From: Streptomyces chartreusis
Lineage (GTDB): Bacteria; Actinomycetota; Actinomycetes; Streptomycetales; Streptomycetaceae
Assembly: GCF_008704715.1 (NCBI RefSeq)
Contig: NZ_CP023689.1
Location: forward strand, 248,001-312,000
Reading direction: 5' to 3'
Length of the DNA stretch: 64,000 nt
The notes beneath the pieces are model-generated. The model did no database searches. It had not been told where the DNA came from and saw only the letters and a program-made list of their open reading frames with translations. Both the position numbers and the translations under genes were made by a program. Below, one piece after another: positions 49,708 through 62,193 of this stretch. The stretch's first letter is position 1. Each line of letters opens with the position of its first letter.

Positions 49708-50046
49708 TCACCGCGGTGCTTGCGTCCGGCGGAGCTCATCGAGCAGGTCCTGCCGGCCGGCCAGCAGCACGGACAGGATCCTGCGGGCCGCGGCCAGCAG
49801 TTCCACGACGTCCCCGCCGGCGAGTTCGTACGTCACGGTCGTGCCGGTACGGGTGGCGGTGACGATGCCGGAGCGACGCAGTACGGCCAGCTGCTGGGAC
49901 AGGTTCGAGGGCTCGACCTCGATCGCCGCGAGCAGCTCACGCACCGGCTTCGGCCCGTCCTGCAGCAGCTCAAGAACCCGTATGCGCACCGGGTGGCCGA
50001 GCATCCGGAAGAAGTCCGCCTTGGCCTCGTACAGCGGCATGGGCAT
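49708..50046 (-). CDS. ArsR-family repressor, third paralogue
   Basis: 112 residues: LYEAKADFFRMLGHPVRIRV, then EVEPSNLSQQLAVLRRSGIV, wing ATRTGTTVTYEL. Very close to the arsR in front of sulP, again without metal-ligand Cys. It follows a 60-residue protein gene by six bases, and the palindrome at 50284-50299 precedes that pair, so both are probably autoregulated. Confidence 0.82.
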   Translation of the reverse strand: MPMPLYEAKADFFRMLGHPVRIRVLELLQDGPKPVRELLAAIEVEPSNLSQQLAVLRRSGIVTATRTGTTVTYELAGGDVVELLAAARRILSVLLAGRQDLLDELRRTQAPR

Positions 50047-50052
50047 CGGCGA

Positions 50053-50235
50053 TCACCCCTCGAGCATCCCCGTGGCACCAACGTCGAGCCCGTGCCGCTT
50101 CGCCAGCCGCACCGCGTCGTCGAGCTCGTCCTGGGCCACGGCGACGGCGTACACGTCCTCGGCCTTCAGGGCCGCCGCCAGATCGGCGTGGGCCGCGCGT
50201 ACCCGCGCCAGCAGCGCATCGGCGACTTCGCTCAT
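50053..50235 (-). CDS. Small helical protein upstream of arsR
   Basis: 60 residues from ATG 50235 after GGAGGTCGGA. The sequence is one or two amphipathic helices (ALLARVRAAHADLAAALKAE, VAQDELDDAVRLAKRHGLDV) and no Cys. It is the first gene of a two-gene operon with the third arsR. The function is unknown; a partner or antagonist of the repressor is one guess. Confidence 0.7.
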   Translation of the reverse strand: MSEVADALLARVRAAHADLAAALKAEDVYAVAVAQDELDDAVRLAKRHGLDVGATGMLEG

Positions 50236-50283
50236 TCCGACCTCCGGATCGTGGACCACCTAGGAAGCACAGCAACTAACCAA

Positions 50284-50299
50284 TTGAAGAACTCTTCAA
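50284..50299. promoter_or_regulatory. ArsR operator, palindrome
   Basis: TTGAAGA and TCTTCAA are perfect arms around AC, AT-rich in a GC-rich setting, 49 bases before the small-protein ATG. Likely operator for the ArsR encoded in the operon. Confidence 0.65.
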
Positions 50300-50359
50300 G
50301 AGTAACGGTGGGCAGGTGCCGAGCGGTCCAATCAGCGGGGGTCGGACGGCGTCCGGTCG

Positions 50360-51190
50360 TCATCCGGCCATCGGTACCAGCACCACCGGGCAGTGGGAGC
50401 TGCGCAGCAGGGTGTGCGCGACCGGGCCGAGCTGTGGTCCGAGCCGACTCGTCCTGCGGTGTGCGCCGATGACGACGACCGCCGCTTCGCGGGTGTCGTC
50501 GAGCAGGGCCCGGGCCGCTCCCCTGCGGACCGTATGGGTCTCGACGCCGACCTCGGGGTGCTCGTCCCGCAGACGGGCCAGGTCGAAGCGGGGTACGGCG
50601 TCCTCGGCCAGGTCGTTCTGGGCGCGTCGGCGCTGGCCAGGACTCGTTCCGGGGATCAGGGAGGGCAGTTCGGGGGTCACGTGGCGGTGGGTCGAGTGCA
50701 CGACACGCAGCCTGGCACCTCGCCGCTCCGCCTCGCCGAAGGCGTAGGAGGCGGCGTCTGCGTCGGAGTCGTCCTCCAGACCGAGCAGGACGGTGCGCTC
50801 GCCGTCGCACGCGTGGTCCCCGCGCACGACGAGCAGGGGGCCGTGCACATGCGCGGCCAGGCGCAGACTCACCGAGCCGGCCAGCAGCGCGGCGACACCG
50901 CCGAGGCCGCGTGTGCCGACCACGGTCAGCTCCGAGCCCTCGCTCTCGCGCAGCAGCGCCCGTACGGTGCCGCCCTCCATGGCCTTGACCTCGACGGACA
51001 GGTCCGGATGGCGCTCCCTGACGCGTGCGGCGGCCGAGGCGAGGACGGGTTCCGCCTCGTCGCGGTCCGGCACGGCGTGCACGACACGCAGCGCGGCACC
51101 ACGGCGTGCGGCCTCGTCGGAGGCCCAGTCCAGCGCTCGTACGGCGTTCAGGGAACCGTCGACGCCGACGACCACATGATGGGGAGTCAT
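50360..51190 (-). CDS. Tandem universal stress protein
   Basis: 276 residues, two USP domains. The first (1-138) starts HHVVVGVDGSLNAVRALDWA and has the ATP-binding motif GTRGLGGVAALLAGSVS. The second (140-276) has a degenerate motif (GAHRRTSRLGPQLGPV) and may not bind ATP. ATG 51190 follows AGGGAGAGGGAG. In mycobacteria and Streptomyces such proteins are strongly induced in hypoxia/dormancy. The PNPOx gene lies 65 bases upstream on the same strand, so the two may share the box at 51774-51787. Confidence 0.85.
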   Translation of the reverse strand: MTPHHVVVGVDGSLNAVRALDWASDEAARRGAALRVVHAVPDRDEAEPVLASAAARVRERHPDLSVEVKAMEGGTVRALLRESEGSELTVVGTRGLGGVAALLAGSVSLRLAAHVHGPLLVVRGDHACDGERTVLLGLEDDSDADAASYAFGEAERRGARLRVVHSTHRHVTPELPSLIPGTSPGQRRRAQNDLAEDAVPRFDLARLRDEHPEVGVETHTVRRGAARALLDDTREAAVVVIGAHRRTSRLGPQLGPVAHTLLRSSHCPVVLVPMAG

Positions 51191-51255
51191 CTCCCTCTCC
51201 CTTCTGCTCCGTGCTCCCGATGCCGCCATACGGCCCCGTCCCTCGCCCTTGCCGC

Positions 51256-51696
51256 TCATGAGGGGACGTGCAGCCCGTACCGGCTGCGCCCGCCGACGAG
51301 TTCACGGCCGGTCACCAGCTCGGGTTCGATGCGGATGAAGACCTCGCTGGGCGACGGCACCCAGGAACGCGGGCCGGTGCGGACCAGTCGCTCGTGCTCG
51401 GCCGCGTCGGTGATCACCGTGGCGGAGCCGGTGACGACGACGCTCCAGCCCGAGTGCGCGGCGGCGTCGACCCGGTCGGCCTCGAAGGCGACCACGGAGC
51501 CGTCGACCGCGTGGGCCAGTTCGGAGTCGGCGGCGGTGCGCAGCAGCACGGCGCTGTCGTCGTCCAGGCAGAAGTTCACGGGAAGCACCGCGGGCAGGGC
51601 CTGACGCGTGTGTACGATCCGGCCGACGGGGACTTCGGCGAGCAGGCGTAGGCACTCCTGTCGTGCGAGTTCGCGGAATCCGTCATTGCGGTACAT
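51256..51696 (-). CDS. PNPOx-fold flavin-binding protein
   Basis: 146 residues: ARQECLRLLAEVPVGRIVHT, ALPAVLPVNFCLDDDS, VAFEADRVDAAAHSGWSVVV and SEVFIRIEPELVTGRELVGG give the complete split-barrel pattern of this actinobacterial family. It binds FMN or F420 and may be a redox or detoxification protein. ATG 51696 is assigned after AGGAG. Nearly the same protein occurs at 59.6 kb. A DevR/OsdR-like box lies 78 bases upstream. Confidence 0.8.
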   Translation of the reverse strand: MYRNDGFRELARQECLRLLAEVPVGRIVHTRQALPAVLPVNFCLDDDSAVLLRTAADSELAHAVDGSVVAFEADRVDAAAHSGWSVVVTGSATVITDAAEHERLVRTGPRSWVPSPSEVFIRIEPELVTGRELVGGRSRYGLHVPS

Positions 51697-51773
51697 GAGC
51701 CGGCCACTCCTTTCGCCTGTCGCGGCGGTATGCGGTATCCCTCCATCGTTCGCCGTGCAACGACCCACGCCCA

Positions 51774-51787
51774 GGGCCATCAGGCCC
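51774..51787. promoter_or_regulatory. DevR/OsdR-like box
   Basis: GGGCCATCAGGCCC fits GGGnCnnnnGnCCC at all fixed positions, 78 bases before the PNPOx start. Confidence 0.6.
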
Positions 51788-51801
51788 GGTCGCGCCGGAC
51801 A

Positions 51802-54480
<2,679 letters not shown>

Positions 54481-54494
54481 GCGGTCTGCTCCTC

Positions 54495-55385
54495 TCACTC
54501 GTGAGGGACGACGGCCACGGGGCATCCGACGTGCTGGACGGCGGCGTGGGTGACGGGTCCGGTGCGGGGGCCGGCCGGGCGCTCGGACGTCCGCCGGCCG
54601 ACGACGAGCAGGCTCGCCCCGGTGGCGGCCCGGACCAGCACGGACCGGGCGCGGCCCTCGGCCACGGTCTCCACCACCTCGACCTCGGGGTATTTGTCCC
54701 TCCACACCTTGATAACCGCGTCGAGGAAACCGAGCCATTCGTCGGCCTGCTCGGGGCCGTTCACCAGGCCGATCTCACCCGGTCCGAGCCCCAGGGGCGA
54801 CGGCTCCTGCCAGGCGTGCACGACGTGCAGCCGGGCGCCGCGCAGCCGGGCCGCCTCGAAGGCGAACTCGATCACCTCGTCGCAGGGGTCGCCGAGGTCG
54901 AGGCCCAGGACGACGTCCTGGTAGCCGGTTCGGGTGGAGGGGCTGCCGTCGTCGGCCGGGAGATGCTCGTCCGAGGCCTCCTCCCCCTCGCGGACGAGGA
55001 CGACCGGCAGCGTGGCCCGTGCGACCACGCCCAGCGCGACCGACCCGACCACGAATCCCGTGAAGCCGCTGAGGCCACGTGACCCGAGCACGAGCAGCTC
55101 ACCCTGCTCGGCGGCATGCAGAAGGGCGCCGGCCGCGGGTCCCTCGACCTGTTCCGCGTCGACTTCGGCGCCGGGGCACGTACGACGAATACGGTCCTCG
55201 GCCTGACGCAGCACACGCCGCTGGGCTGCGGCAGCGGACGGGCCGGCGTCCTTGCGGGGCTGCCGCTGCCAGGCGTGCACGAGACGCAGGGGCCGGTCCC
55301 GGCGCGCCGCCTCGCGGGCGGCCCACTCGGCGGCGGCGAGACTCTCGGCGGATCCGTCGACTCCGGCCATGACGGGCGGAAGCAT
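54495..55385 (-). CDS. Tandem universal stress protein
   Basis: 296 residues, two USP domains. The first begins PPVMAGVDGSAESLAAAEWA and carries GSRGLSGFTGFVVGSVAL for ATP; the second begins DVVLGLDLGDPCDEVIEFAF and ends VVGRRTSERP...QHVGCPVAVVPHE with an altered loop. ATG 55385 follows GGAGGTGCGCGCC. Lies in front of ppdK with two OsdR-like boxes upstream, so a stress/hypoxia-induced usp-ppdK operon is likely. Confidence 0.85.
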   Translation of the reverse strand: MLPPVMAGVDGSAESLAAAEWAAREAARRDRPLRLVHAWQRQPRKDAGPSAAAAQRRVLRQAEDRIRRTCPGAEVDAEQVEGPAAGALLHAAEQGELLVLGSRGLSGFTGFVVGSVALGVVARATLPVVLVREGEEASDEHLPADDGSPSTRTGYQDVVLGLDLGDPCDEVIEFAFEAARLRGARLHVVHAWQEPSPLGLGPGEIGLVNGPEQADEWLGFLDAVIKVWRDKYPEVEVVETVAEGRARSVLVRAATGASLLVVGRRTSERPAGPRTGPVTHAAVQHVGCPVAVVPHE

Positions 55386-55475
55386 GGCGCGCACCTCCTG
55401 TGGTCGGTCTGCTCCTCGGTGCCAGCGTCGTCCTGCGGCTCACCGGCCGATATGGGCCGCCAGGGCTCCGATCCG

Positions 55476-55489
55476 GGTCCGTCAGGCCC
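55476..55489. promoter_or_regulatory. DevR/OsdR-like box upstream of usp-ppdK
   Basis: GGTCCGTCAGGCCC fits seven of eight fixed positions of GGGnCnnnnGnCCC. A weaker copy (GGGCCGCCAGGGCT, six of eight) lies at 55454-55467, 22 bp away, the spacing usual for paired DevR sites. Confidence 0.5.
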
Positions 55490-55565
55490 CTGCGTGCGGG
55501 CCGGGACGGCGGTGACGCTGGGCTCGCCCGAGCCCCTGGTTCCCCTCTGCGGAAGGCGGAAGGTC

Positions 55566-55643
55566 ATGGAACGAGTGATCATCACCGGCGTCGACCGGTC
55601 GGCACACAGCCGCGCCTCGGCCACCGAAGTCGGCGGACCATAG
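55566..55643 (+). pseudogene. N-terminal stub of a universal stress protein
   Basis: A 25-codon ORF beginning MERVIITGVDRSAHSRASAT, which is the first strand and loop of a USP domain (VIxGVDxSxxS). It then runs into a TAG. AAGGCGGAAGGTC precedes the ATG, so it could still be translated. It is read as the remnant of a third usp gene between the kinase and the usp-ppdK operon. Confidence 0.5.
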
Positions 55644-55719
55644 GATCTTGGCTGCTGGGACGACCCCGTTGGGCACATGTGTTCGCCTTCCGGCCGGGCT
55701 GCTCAGGCATGATGGTTGA

Positions 55720-57492
<1,773 letters not shown>

Positions 57493-57498
57493 GCCGGG

Positions 57499-57966
57499 TC
57501 ACCGGGACAAGGCCCCGCCGACCGCGGCACGCGCGGCCTCGACGGCTTCCCACTCCTCGGTGCCGAGGTTGGCGAGTGCGGCCGGGAAGACGCCGTCCTG
57601 TTCCTTGAGGATGTGGTCCCGCAGCAGGGCCATCGCCTCCATCAGGCGATCCGGCCAGGTCGGGTCCGCAGGCGTCGTACCGCCGGCCGCCTCCGCCAGC
57701 ACCGCCTCGATGCGGCGGTGCTCGGCCTCCAGCGCGGCGATCTGGTCGGGGAAGTCCCCGGCCAGGGCGGGGAACAGGCCGTGCTCCTCGACGTGGGTGT
57801 GCGGACCCAGCACCCGCGCGATCTCCTGGGCGACCTCCGCCATCCGCGCCACCCCGTCCTGCTGACGGGCGCGACGGAGATGGCTGATCAGACGGACCAC
57901 CTCGTCGTGCTCGTGTGTCAGCTCGTCGATCGTCTCCAGGGCCTGGCAGCCGCAGTACTCGCACAC
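57499..57966 (-). CDS. Hemerythrin-domain protein
   Basis: 155 residues. A four-helix hemerythrin fold is indicated by LTHEHDEVVRLISHLRRA, GPHTHVEEHGLFPAL, LEAEHRRIEAVL and LRDHILKEQDGVFPA, which supply the His/Glu di-iron ligands. The N-terminus has a CEYCGC cluster that could bind metal or be redox-active. It may sense or store oxygen or handle NO, fitting the neighbouring kinase and nitrate genes. Convergent with the kinase, and behind narK on the same strand (33-base gap), so probably co-transcribed with narK. Confidence 0.85.
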   Translation of the reverse strand: MCEYCGCQALETIDELTHEHDEVVRLISHLRRARQQDGVARMAEVAQEIARVLGPHTHVEEHGLFPALAGDFPDQIAALEAEHRRIEAVLAEAAGGTTPADPTWPDRLMEAMALLRDHILKEQDGVFPAALANLGTEEWEAVEAARAAVGGALSR

Positions 57967-57999
57967 AGCTCGTCTCCTTCCTCGCGTTACCGCTCGTCC

Positions 58000-59283
58000 T
58001 TACGCGCCGGTCCGCGCGGTGCGGTGCTCCCTCCGGCGTCCGCTGGGCTGCTTGCGTTCGGCGCCCTCGGTCGCGGCCCGGACTCCGGTGAGGGTGTGGG
58101 CCAGCGCGGCGGCGGCCACGATCGCGAGCAGGGCCAGCCCGGCCGCGTACGTCCCGTACCGGCCGTACAGCGAGCCCATCACCAGCGGCGGCAGGAAGCC
58201 GCCCAGGCCGCCCGCGGCACCGACCACGCCGGTGACCGAGCCGACCTTGTCGGCCGGGGCCAGCAGCGCCACCAGGGCGAAGGTCGCCCCGCTGCCGGCG
58301 CCGAGCGCGGCGGCCATGGCGAGGAACGCGATGGTGCCCACCGGCGCCAGGGCGGGCGTGAACGACTGCACGATCGCCCCGGTCACGACCACGGCCAGTA
58401 CGGCGGCCAGCACGCGGACCGGGCCCACGCGGTCGGAGAGCCAGCCGCCGACCGGGCGCATCGCCACCGCGAGCAGCACGAACCCGGCCATGCGGTTCGC
58501 GGCGTCGGCCTGGGTTAGGCCGTAGCCGGTCTTCAGGTAGGTGGGCAGGTAGACCGAGAAGGCGACGTAGCCGCCGAACGCGACCGCGTACAAGGCGGAC
58601 GCCTGCCAGGTGATGGGGAGCCGGACGGTGGCGGCCAGGCGGCGGGTGAGCGGCTCGGTCGGCACGGTGCGGCCGGGTGCGTCACGCAGCAGCAGCGCGG
58701 CGGTGACGGCGTACACGGCCAGGACGCCGGCCGTGATCAGGAACGGGGTGGACATGCTGTTCGCGTCGACCAGCTTCACCGTGGTCAGGGCGCTGAGGGC
58801 GGTGCCGCCCATGCCTGCGCCGAAGACGCCGATGGCGAGACCGCGGCGCTCCGGCGGGAACCAGGCGTTGACCAGCGGCACGCCGACGGCGAACGCGGTG
58901 CCGCCGATGCCGAGGAAGAAGCCGCCGACCAGCAGCGCGGCGAGCGAGGAGTGTCCGGCGAGGCCGAGGTAGAGCACCGGCACGATGGTGCCCGCCGAGA
59001 CGATCGGGAACATGACCCGGCCGCCGAACCGGTCGGTCAGGGCACCGACCGGGATGCGGCCCAGGGAGCCGACCACGACGGGCACCGCGACCAGCAGCGA
59101 CTGCTCCAACGAGGAAAGGTCGAGGTTGTCCTTGAAGCGCGGCCCGAGGGGGCTGAGCAGCGCCCAGGCCCAGAAGTTCACGGCGAACCCGACCGTGGCC
59201 AGGGCCAGCATCCGCCAGGCCTGCCCGGAGACCGGTGCGCCTGACGGCGATCTGCCGTTATGCGACTTCGACTGCTGGACCAT
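58000..59283 (-). CDS. narK: Nitrate/nitrite transporter (MFS)
   Basis: 427 residues, 12 membrane segments. Landmarks are GFAVNFWAWALLSPLGPRFK in TM1, the MFS loop GRIPVGALTDRFGGR, the nitrate-signature-type glycine-rich helices FLGIGGTAFAVGVPLVNAWF and GVVGAAGGLGGFLPPLVMG. The tail is long and basic. It imports nitrate and/or exports nitrite for the nitrate reductase that starts at 63.4 kb. ATG 59283 follows GGAGGGGACGGACAAC. Sits with hemerythrin in one operon; the 325-base upstream region is shared with a divergent PNPOx gene. Confidence 0.88.
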   Translation of the reverse strand: MVQQSKSHNGRSPSGAPVSGQAWRMLALATVGFAVNFWAWALLSPLGPRFKDNLDLSSLEQSLLVAVPVVVGSLGRIPVGALTDRFGGRVMFPIVSAGTIVPVLYLGLAGHSSLAALLVGGFFLGIGGTAFAVGVPLVNAWFPPERRGLAIGVFGAGMGGTALSALTTVKLVDANSMSTPFLITAGVLAVYAVTAALLLRDAPGRTVPTEPLTRRLAATVRLPITWQASALYAVAFGGYVAFSVYLPTYLKTGYGLTQADAANRMAGFVLLAVAMRPVGGWLSDRVGPVRVLAAVLAVVVTGAIVQSFTPALAPVGTIAFLAMAAALGAGSGATFALVALLAPADKVGSVTGVVGAAGGLGGFLPPLVMGSLYGRYGTYAAGLALLAIVAAAALAHTLTGVRAATEGAERKQPSGRRREHRTARTGA

Positions 59284-59607
59284 GTTGTCCGTCCCCTCCG
59301 CTTCGAGGTGGCACTGCGCCACGGGGAGGGTCCGCACGCCGTGGCCCTCGGGGCCGCGGAGCGGCGGAACGCCGTCCCAGAACCACCCTCCGCGTCTGGG
59401 CTCACCACGCGCAGGGGCCGTCTGCCCTCTGCCGACGGCCGGACGGTCCCGGGGAGCGGACCCAACCGTCCCTCCTCCCCGTCCCCGGTGCCGCACGGCC
59501 GGACCGGTCCGCGCCGATCAAGGGCCGTGATCAGCGGCCCGCACGTCCCGACCGGGTAGGGCCTGTCGGCCCTACCCCGTCACCGCGCCCCCGGGGACCA
59601 TGGACTG
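59284..59607. other. Divergent promoter region narK / PNPOx
   Basis: 324 bases without a gene. It holds the palindromic OsdR-like site at 59556-59575 and a looser repeat GGGCCG-N7-CGGCCC at 59522-59540. Nothing matching the box was found close to the narK start. Confidence 0.5.
59556..59575. promoter_or_regulatory. DevR/OsdR-like box inside a 20-bp palindrome
   Basis: GTAGGGCC-TGTC-GGCCCTAC has perfect 8-bp arms. The inner GGGCCTGTCGGCCC (59559-59572) fits all fixed positions of GGGnCnnnnGnCCC. It ends 33 bases before the PNPOx ATG and is the most symmetric copy in the island. Confidence 0.65.
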
Positions 59608-60036
59608 ATGTTCCAGAACGACGCCTTTCGCGCACTCGGCCGGCAGGAGTGCCTGCGCCTGCTCGCCGAAGTGCCGGTCGGCCGCGTGGTCTACACCCGG
59701 CACGCGCTGCCCGCGGTCCTCCCGATCAACTTCTCCCTGGACACGGACGCCTCCGTGCTGCTGCGCACCTCGCCGGACTCGGACCTCGTGCGCGCCATCG
59801 ACGGCGTCGTGGTCGCCTTCGAGGCGGACGAGTTCGATGCGGCGACCCGGTCCGGCTGGAGCGTGGTCGTGACCGGAAGGGCGACCGTGGTGACCGATCC
59901 CGTCGAACACGAGCGTCTGCTGCACACGGGCCCGACGTCCTGGATGCCGCTGCGGGACGCCGTATTCGTACGGATCGAGTCGGAGATGGCGACCGGACGT
60001 GAACTCTCGGACAGGCGAGGTATCACCCGCCCGTAG
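59608..60036 (+). CDS. PNPOx-fold flavin-binding protein
   Basis: 142 residues, closely similar to the protein at 51.3 kb: RQECLRLLAEVPVGRVVYTR, ALPAVLPINFSLDTDA, VAFEADEFDAATRSGWSVVV and EMATGRELSDRRG. A split-barrel protein expected to bind FMN or F420. The promoter box ends 33 bases before its ATG, so the transcript has a very short leader. Divergent from narK. Confidence 0.8.
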   Translation: MFQNDAFRALGRQECLRLLAEVPVGRVVYTRHALPAVLPINFSLDTDASVLLRTSPDSDLVRAIDGVVVAFEADEFDAATRSGWSVVVTGRATVVTDPVEHERLLHTGPTSWMPLRDAVFVRIESEMATGRELSDRRGITRP

Positions 60037-60179
60037 AGAGCGGCAGGCCCGTAGGGAGCGGCGGGCCGAACCGGTGGTTGGTGCGCTGATGTTCTCAGCC
60101 GACGAGCCCGGTCGCCCATACGCCCGTAGATTGGGGAATGCAGGCAGCCGCGCTCGTGGGCCTCTTCTGAGAGCGCGTA

Positions 60180-61418
60180 ATGGCAGCGGACATTGATTTC
60201 ACCGCGTTCTTCGACGCCACACCAAGCCCGTACCTGGTGCTGGATACGGACCTGGTGATCCGCTACGTCAACCAGGCATACCTGCAGACCACGGGGAGGG
60301 CTCGGAACGAGCTGATCGGGTCGTACTTCTTCGACGCGCTGCCGGAAAACCCCCATGCGCCCGACGACACACAGCGCAACCTGTATCGGTCACTGCGCCG
60401 GGTGGTGGAGTCCGGGAGACCGGACACCCTGGTGCTGCAGCGATACGACATCCCCGCCCACCAGCATCCGGGAGAGTTCGAAGAGCGCTGGTGGTCCGTG
60501 GTCCACACCCCGATTCTCGGGCCCGACGGCACGGTGAAGCGGATCGTGCAGCGGGCCGAGGACGTGACCGGCTTCATCCGCTCGCAGTGGGCAGGCCAGC
60601 TCACGGAGGAATTCACCGAGCGGGAGAAGGGCCTGGCGGCCGAGCTGTACGCCCGGGCCCGCGAGCTGCACCACCTCAATGAGGAACTCCGACGGGCCCA
60701 CGCCCGCGAACGGCAGGTCGCCGTCACGCTGCAAGAAGCCATGCTCTCCGCCCCCGACCTCGACCGCCACACGGACTCGATCGCCGTGCGCTACCAGCCG
60801 GCGACCACCTCACTGAACGTCTGCGGTGACTGGTACGACGTCGTGGACCTGCCCCCCGACCGCTACGCCGCGGCGGTCGGAGACGTCGTCGGCCACGGCC
60901 TGCATGCCGCGGCCGTCATGGGGATGCTCCGCAGCGCCCTCAGCGCGGCCATCCGCACCACCCCCAGCCCCGCCCAAGCCCTGGAAGTCCTCGGCCTGTA
61001 CGCCCGCTCCCTGGAGGGCGCCACGGCCGCGACCGCGGTCAAGGTACTCATCGACACCCGCAGCCGAGTGATCATCTACAGCAACGCCGGGCACCCACCG
61101 CCCGTCCTGCTCCACCGCGACGGAACCTGCGAACTGCTTGACCAGGCAACCGATCCACCGCTCGGCGCCCGTGTGCACCACGTCCCCCGCCCTCAGGCCG
61201 GCCTCCCCTACACCCCCGGGGACACCCTCGTTCTGTACACCGACGGCCTCATCGAGCGCCGCGAAGAAGACATCGACGCCAGCCTGGCCCGCCTGACCAC
61301 GACCCTGGCCCAAGTCGGCAACTACACCCCCGAACAACTCGCCGACACCCTGCTGAGCCGCCTCGACGTGGCCGACGGCGCCCCTGACGACATCGCCCTC
61401 ATCGTCATCCGCCTCTAG
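60180..61418 (+). CDS. PAS-SpoIIE serine phosphatase
   Basis: 412 residues. A PAS domain (about 8-130) reads FFDATPSPYLVLDTDLVIRY and NQAYLQTTGRARNELIG; a coiled-coil linker (about 145-185) follows; a SpoIIE/PP2C domain (about 200-412) has GDWYDVVDLP, AVGDVVGHGL, IIYSNAGHPPPVL, LVLYTDGLIERR and PDDIALIV, with the metal-binding Asp residues present. It dephosphorylates STAS-type anti-anti-sigma factors in response to a PAS signal such as redox or oxygen, and could act on the STAS protein at 47.7 kb. Start is ATG 60180; no strong ribosome site is seen. Confidence 0.85.
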   Translation: MAADIDFTAFFDATPSPYLVLDTDLVIRYVNQAYLQTTGRARNELIGSYFFDALPENPHAPDDTQRNLYRSLRRVVESGRPDTLVLQRYDIPAHQHPGEFEERWWSVVHTPILGPDGTVKRIVQRAEDVTGFIRSQWAGQLTEEFTEREKGLAAELYARARELHHLNEELRRAHARERQVAVTLQEAMLSAPDLDRHTDSIAVRYQPATTSLNVCGDWYDVVDLPPDRYAAAVGDVVGHGLHAAAVMGMLRSALSAAIRTTPSPAQALEVLGLYARSLEGATAATAVKVLIDTRSRVIIYSNAGHPPPVLLHRDGTCELLDQATDPPLGARVHHVPRPQAGLPYTPGDTLVLYTDGLIERREEDIDASLARLTTTLAQVGNYTPEQLADTLLSRLDVADGAPDDIALIVIRL

Positions 61419-61438
61419 GCGGGTCCCCTTGCCGCACC

Positions 61439-62143
61439 TCAGGCCATGAGACGGCCCGTGTGCGAGAGGCGGCGGGCCGCGGCCAGCAGGGCGTGGATCT
61501 GCGGACCGACGTGATCGATGTGGCGCACCGGCTTGTTGAAGGGCAGTCGGACGTCCCGGTGGGAGCGGGCGCGTTCCAGGCGCAGGGTCAGGCCGTAGCG
61601 GTCGATCCCGACGGGGAGAGCGCGCCTCACACCACTGGCCGGGTACGGGCGGACCAGGCGCAGGAGCAGGGGGACGAGTTCGGGGTGGTCGTCGACGAGG
61701 TGCGTCAGCATGCCCGCCTCGCTCGTCGCCAGCGGGTCGAGCTCGGTCGCCTCCAGTTCCTGGAGGGTCACATAGGCGCGTCCGGTGTCGTCCTCCAGCA
61801 CACACTGCCCGAACTCCATGCAGCTGCTCTCGGTGGACCGCGGGTCGTACGGCGCGGCCAGCAGCCCGGTCAGCGTGACTCGGGCGCGCAGCCGGTCACG
61901 TACGGGTGTGGGCGCGATGTCGGTGAGTTCCACCCGGATCGGCACCCGCCCGTCAGGTGGGGAGCCAGGTCCTTCGAACGCCGCGTGCAGATGGACGTGG
62001 CCCATGACTCCGGCGCCGTCGAGACGCCGGACTTCGCTGTGCCGCCCGTCGGTCACCACGGTCATCGAGTGGGCGACGGCCAGAATCGAGCGAGCACGCT
62101 CGGCGGCTGACGGCGCGGCGGCGCGCAGGCGAATACGGCGCAT
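61439..62143 (-). CDS. DUF2470-domain protein, iron-regulated
   Basis: 234 residues. AERARSILAVAHSMTVVTDG and VHLHAAFEG begin the protein; the C-terminal part (MLTHLVDDHPELVPLLLRLV, then PVGIDRYGLTLRLE) is DUF2470-like, found in heme-degrading (HugZ-type) and heme-iron utilisation proteins. No proximal heme ligand can be fixed from sequence. ATG 62143 follows GGGAGGATCCGG. A near-ideal DtxR/IdeR iron box lies 32 bases upstream, so expression should rise when iron is scarce. A role in heme-iron use is inferred. Confidence 0.75.
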   Translation of the reverse strand: MRRIRLRAAAPSAAERARSILAVAHSMTVVTDGRHSEVRRLDGAGVMGHVHLHAAFEGPGSPPDGRVPIRVELTDIAPTPVRDRLRARVTLTGLLAAPYDPRSTESSCMEFGQCVLEDDTGRAYVTLQELEATELDPLATSEAGMLTHLVDDHPELVPLLLRLVRPYPASGVRRALPVGIDRYGLTLRLERARSHRDVRLPFNKPVRHIDHVGPQIHALLAAARRLSHTGRLMA

Positions 62144-62174
62144 CCGGATCCTCCCGGAGGTCCAGGTAGTTGAC

Positions 62175-62193
62175 TTAGGTTAGCCTAACCTAA
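62175..62193. promoter_or_regulatory. Iron box (DtxR/DmdR/IdeR operator)
   Basis: TTAGGTTAGCCTAACCTAA matches the 19-bp DtxR/IdeR consensus (on the minus strand it reads with the central GGC of the consensus). Placed directly before the DUF2470 gene, where Fe-bound DmdR would repress. Confidence 0.9.
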
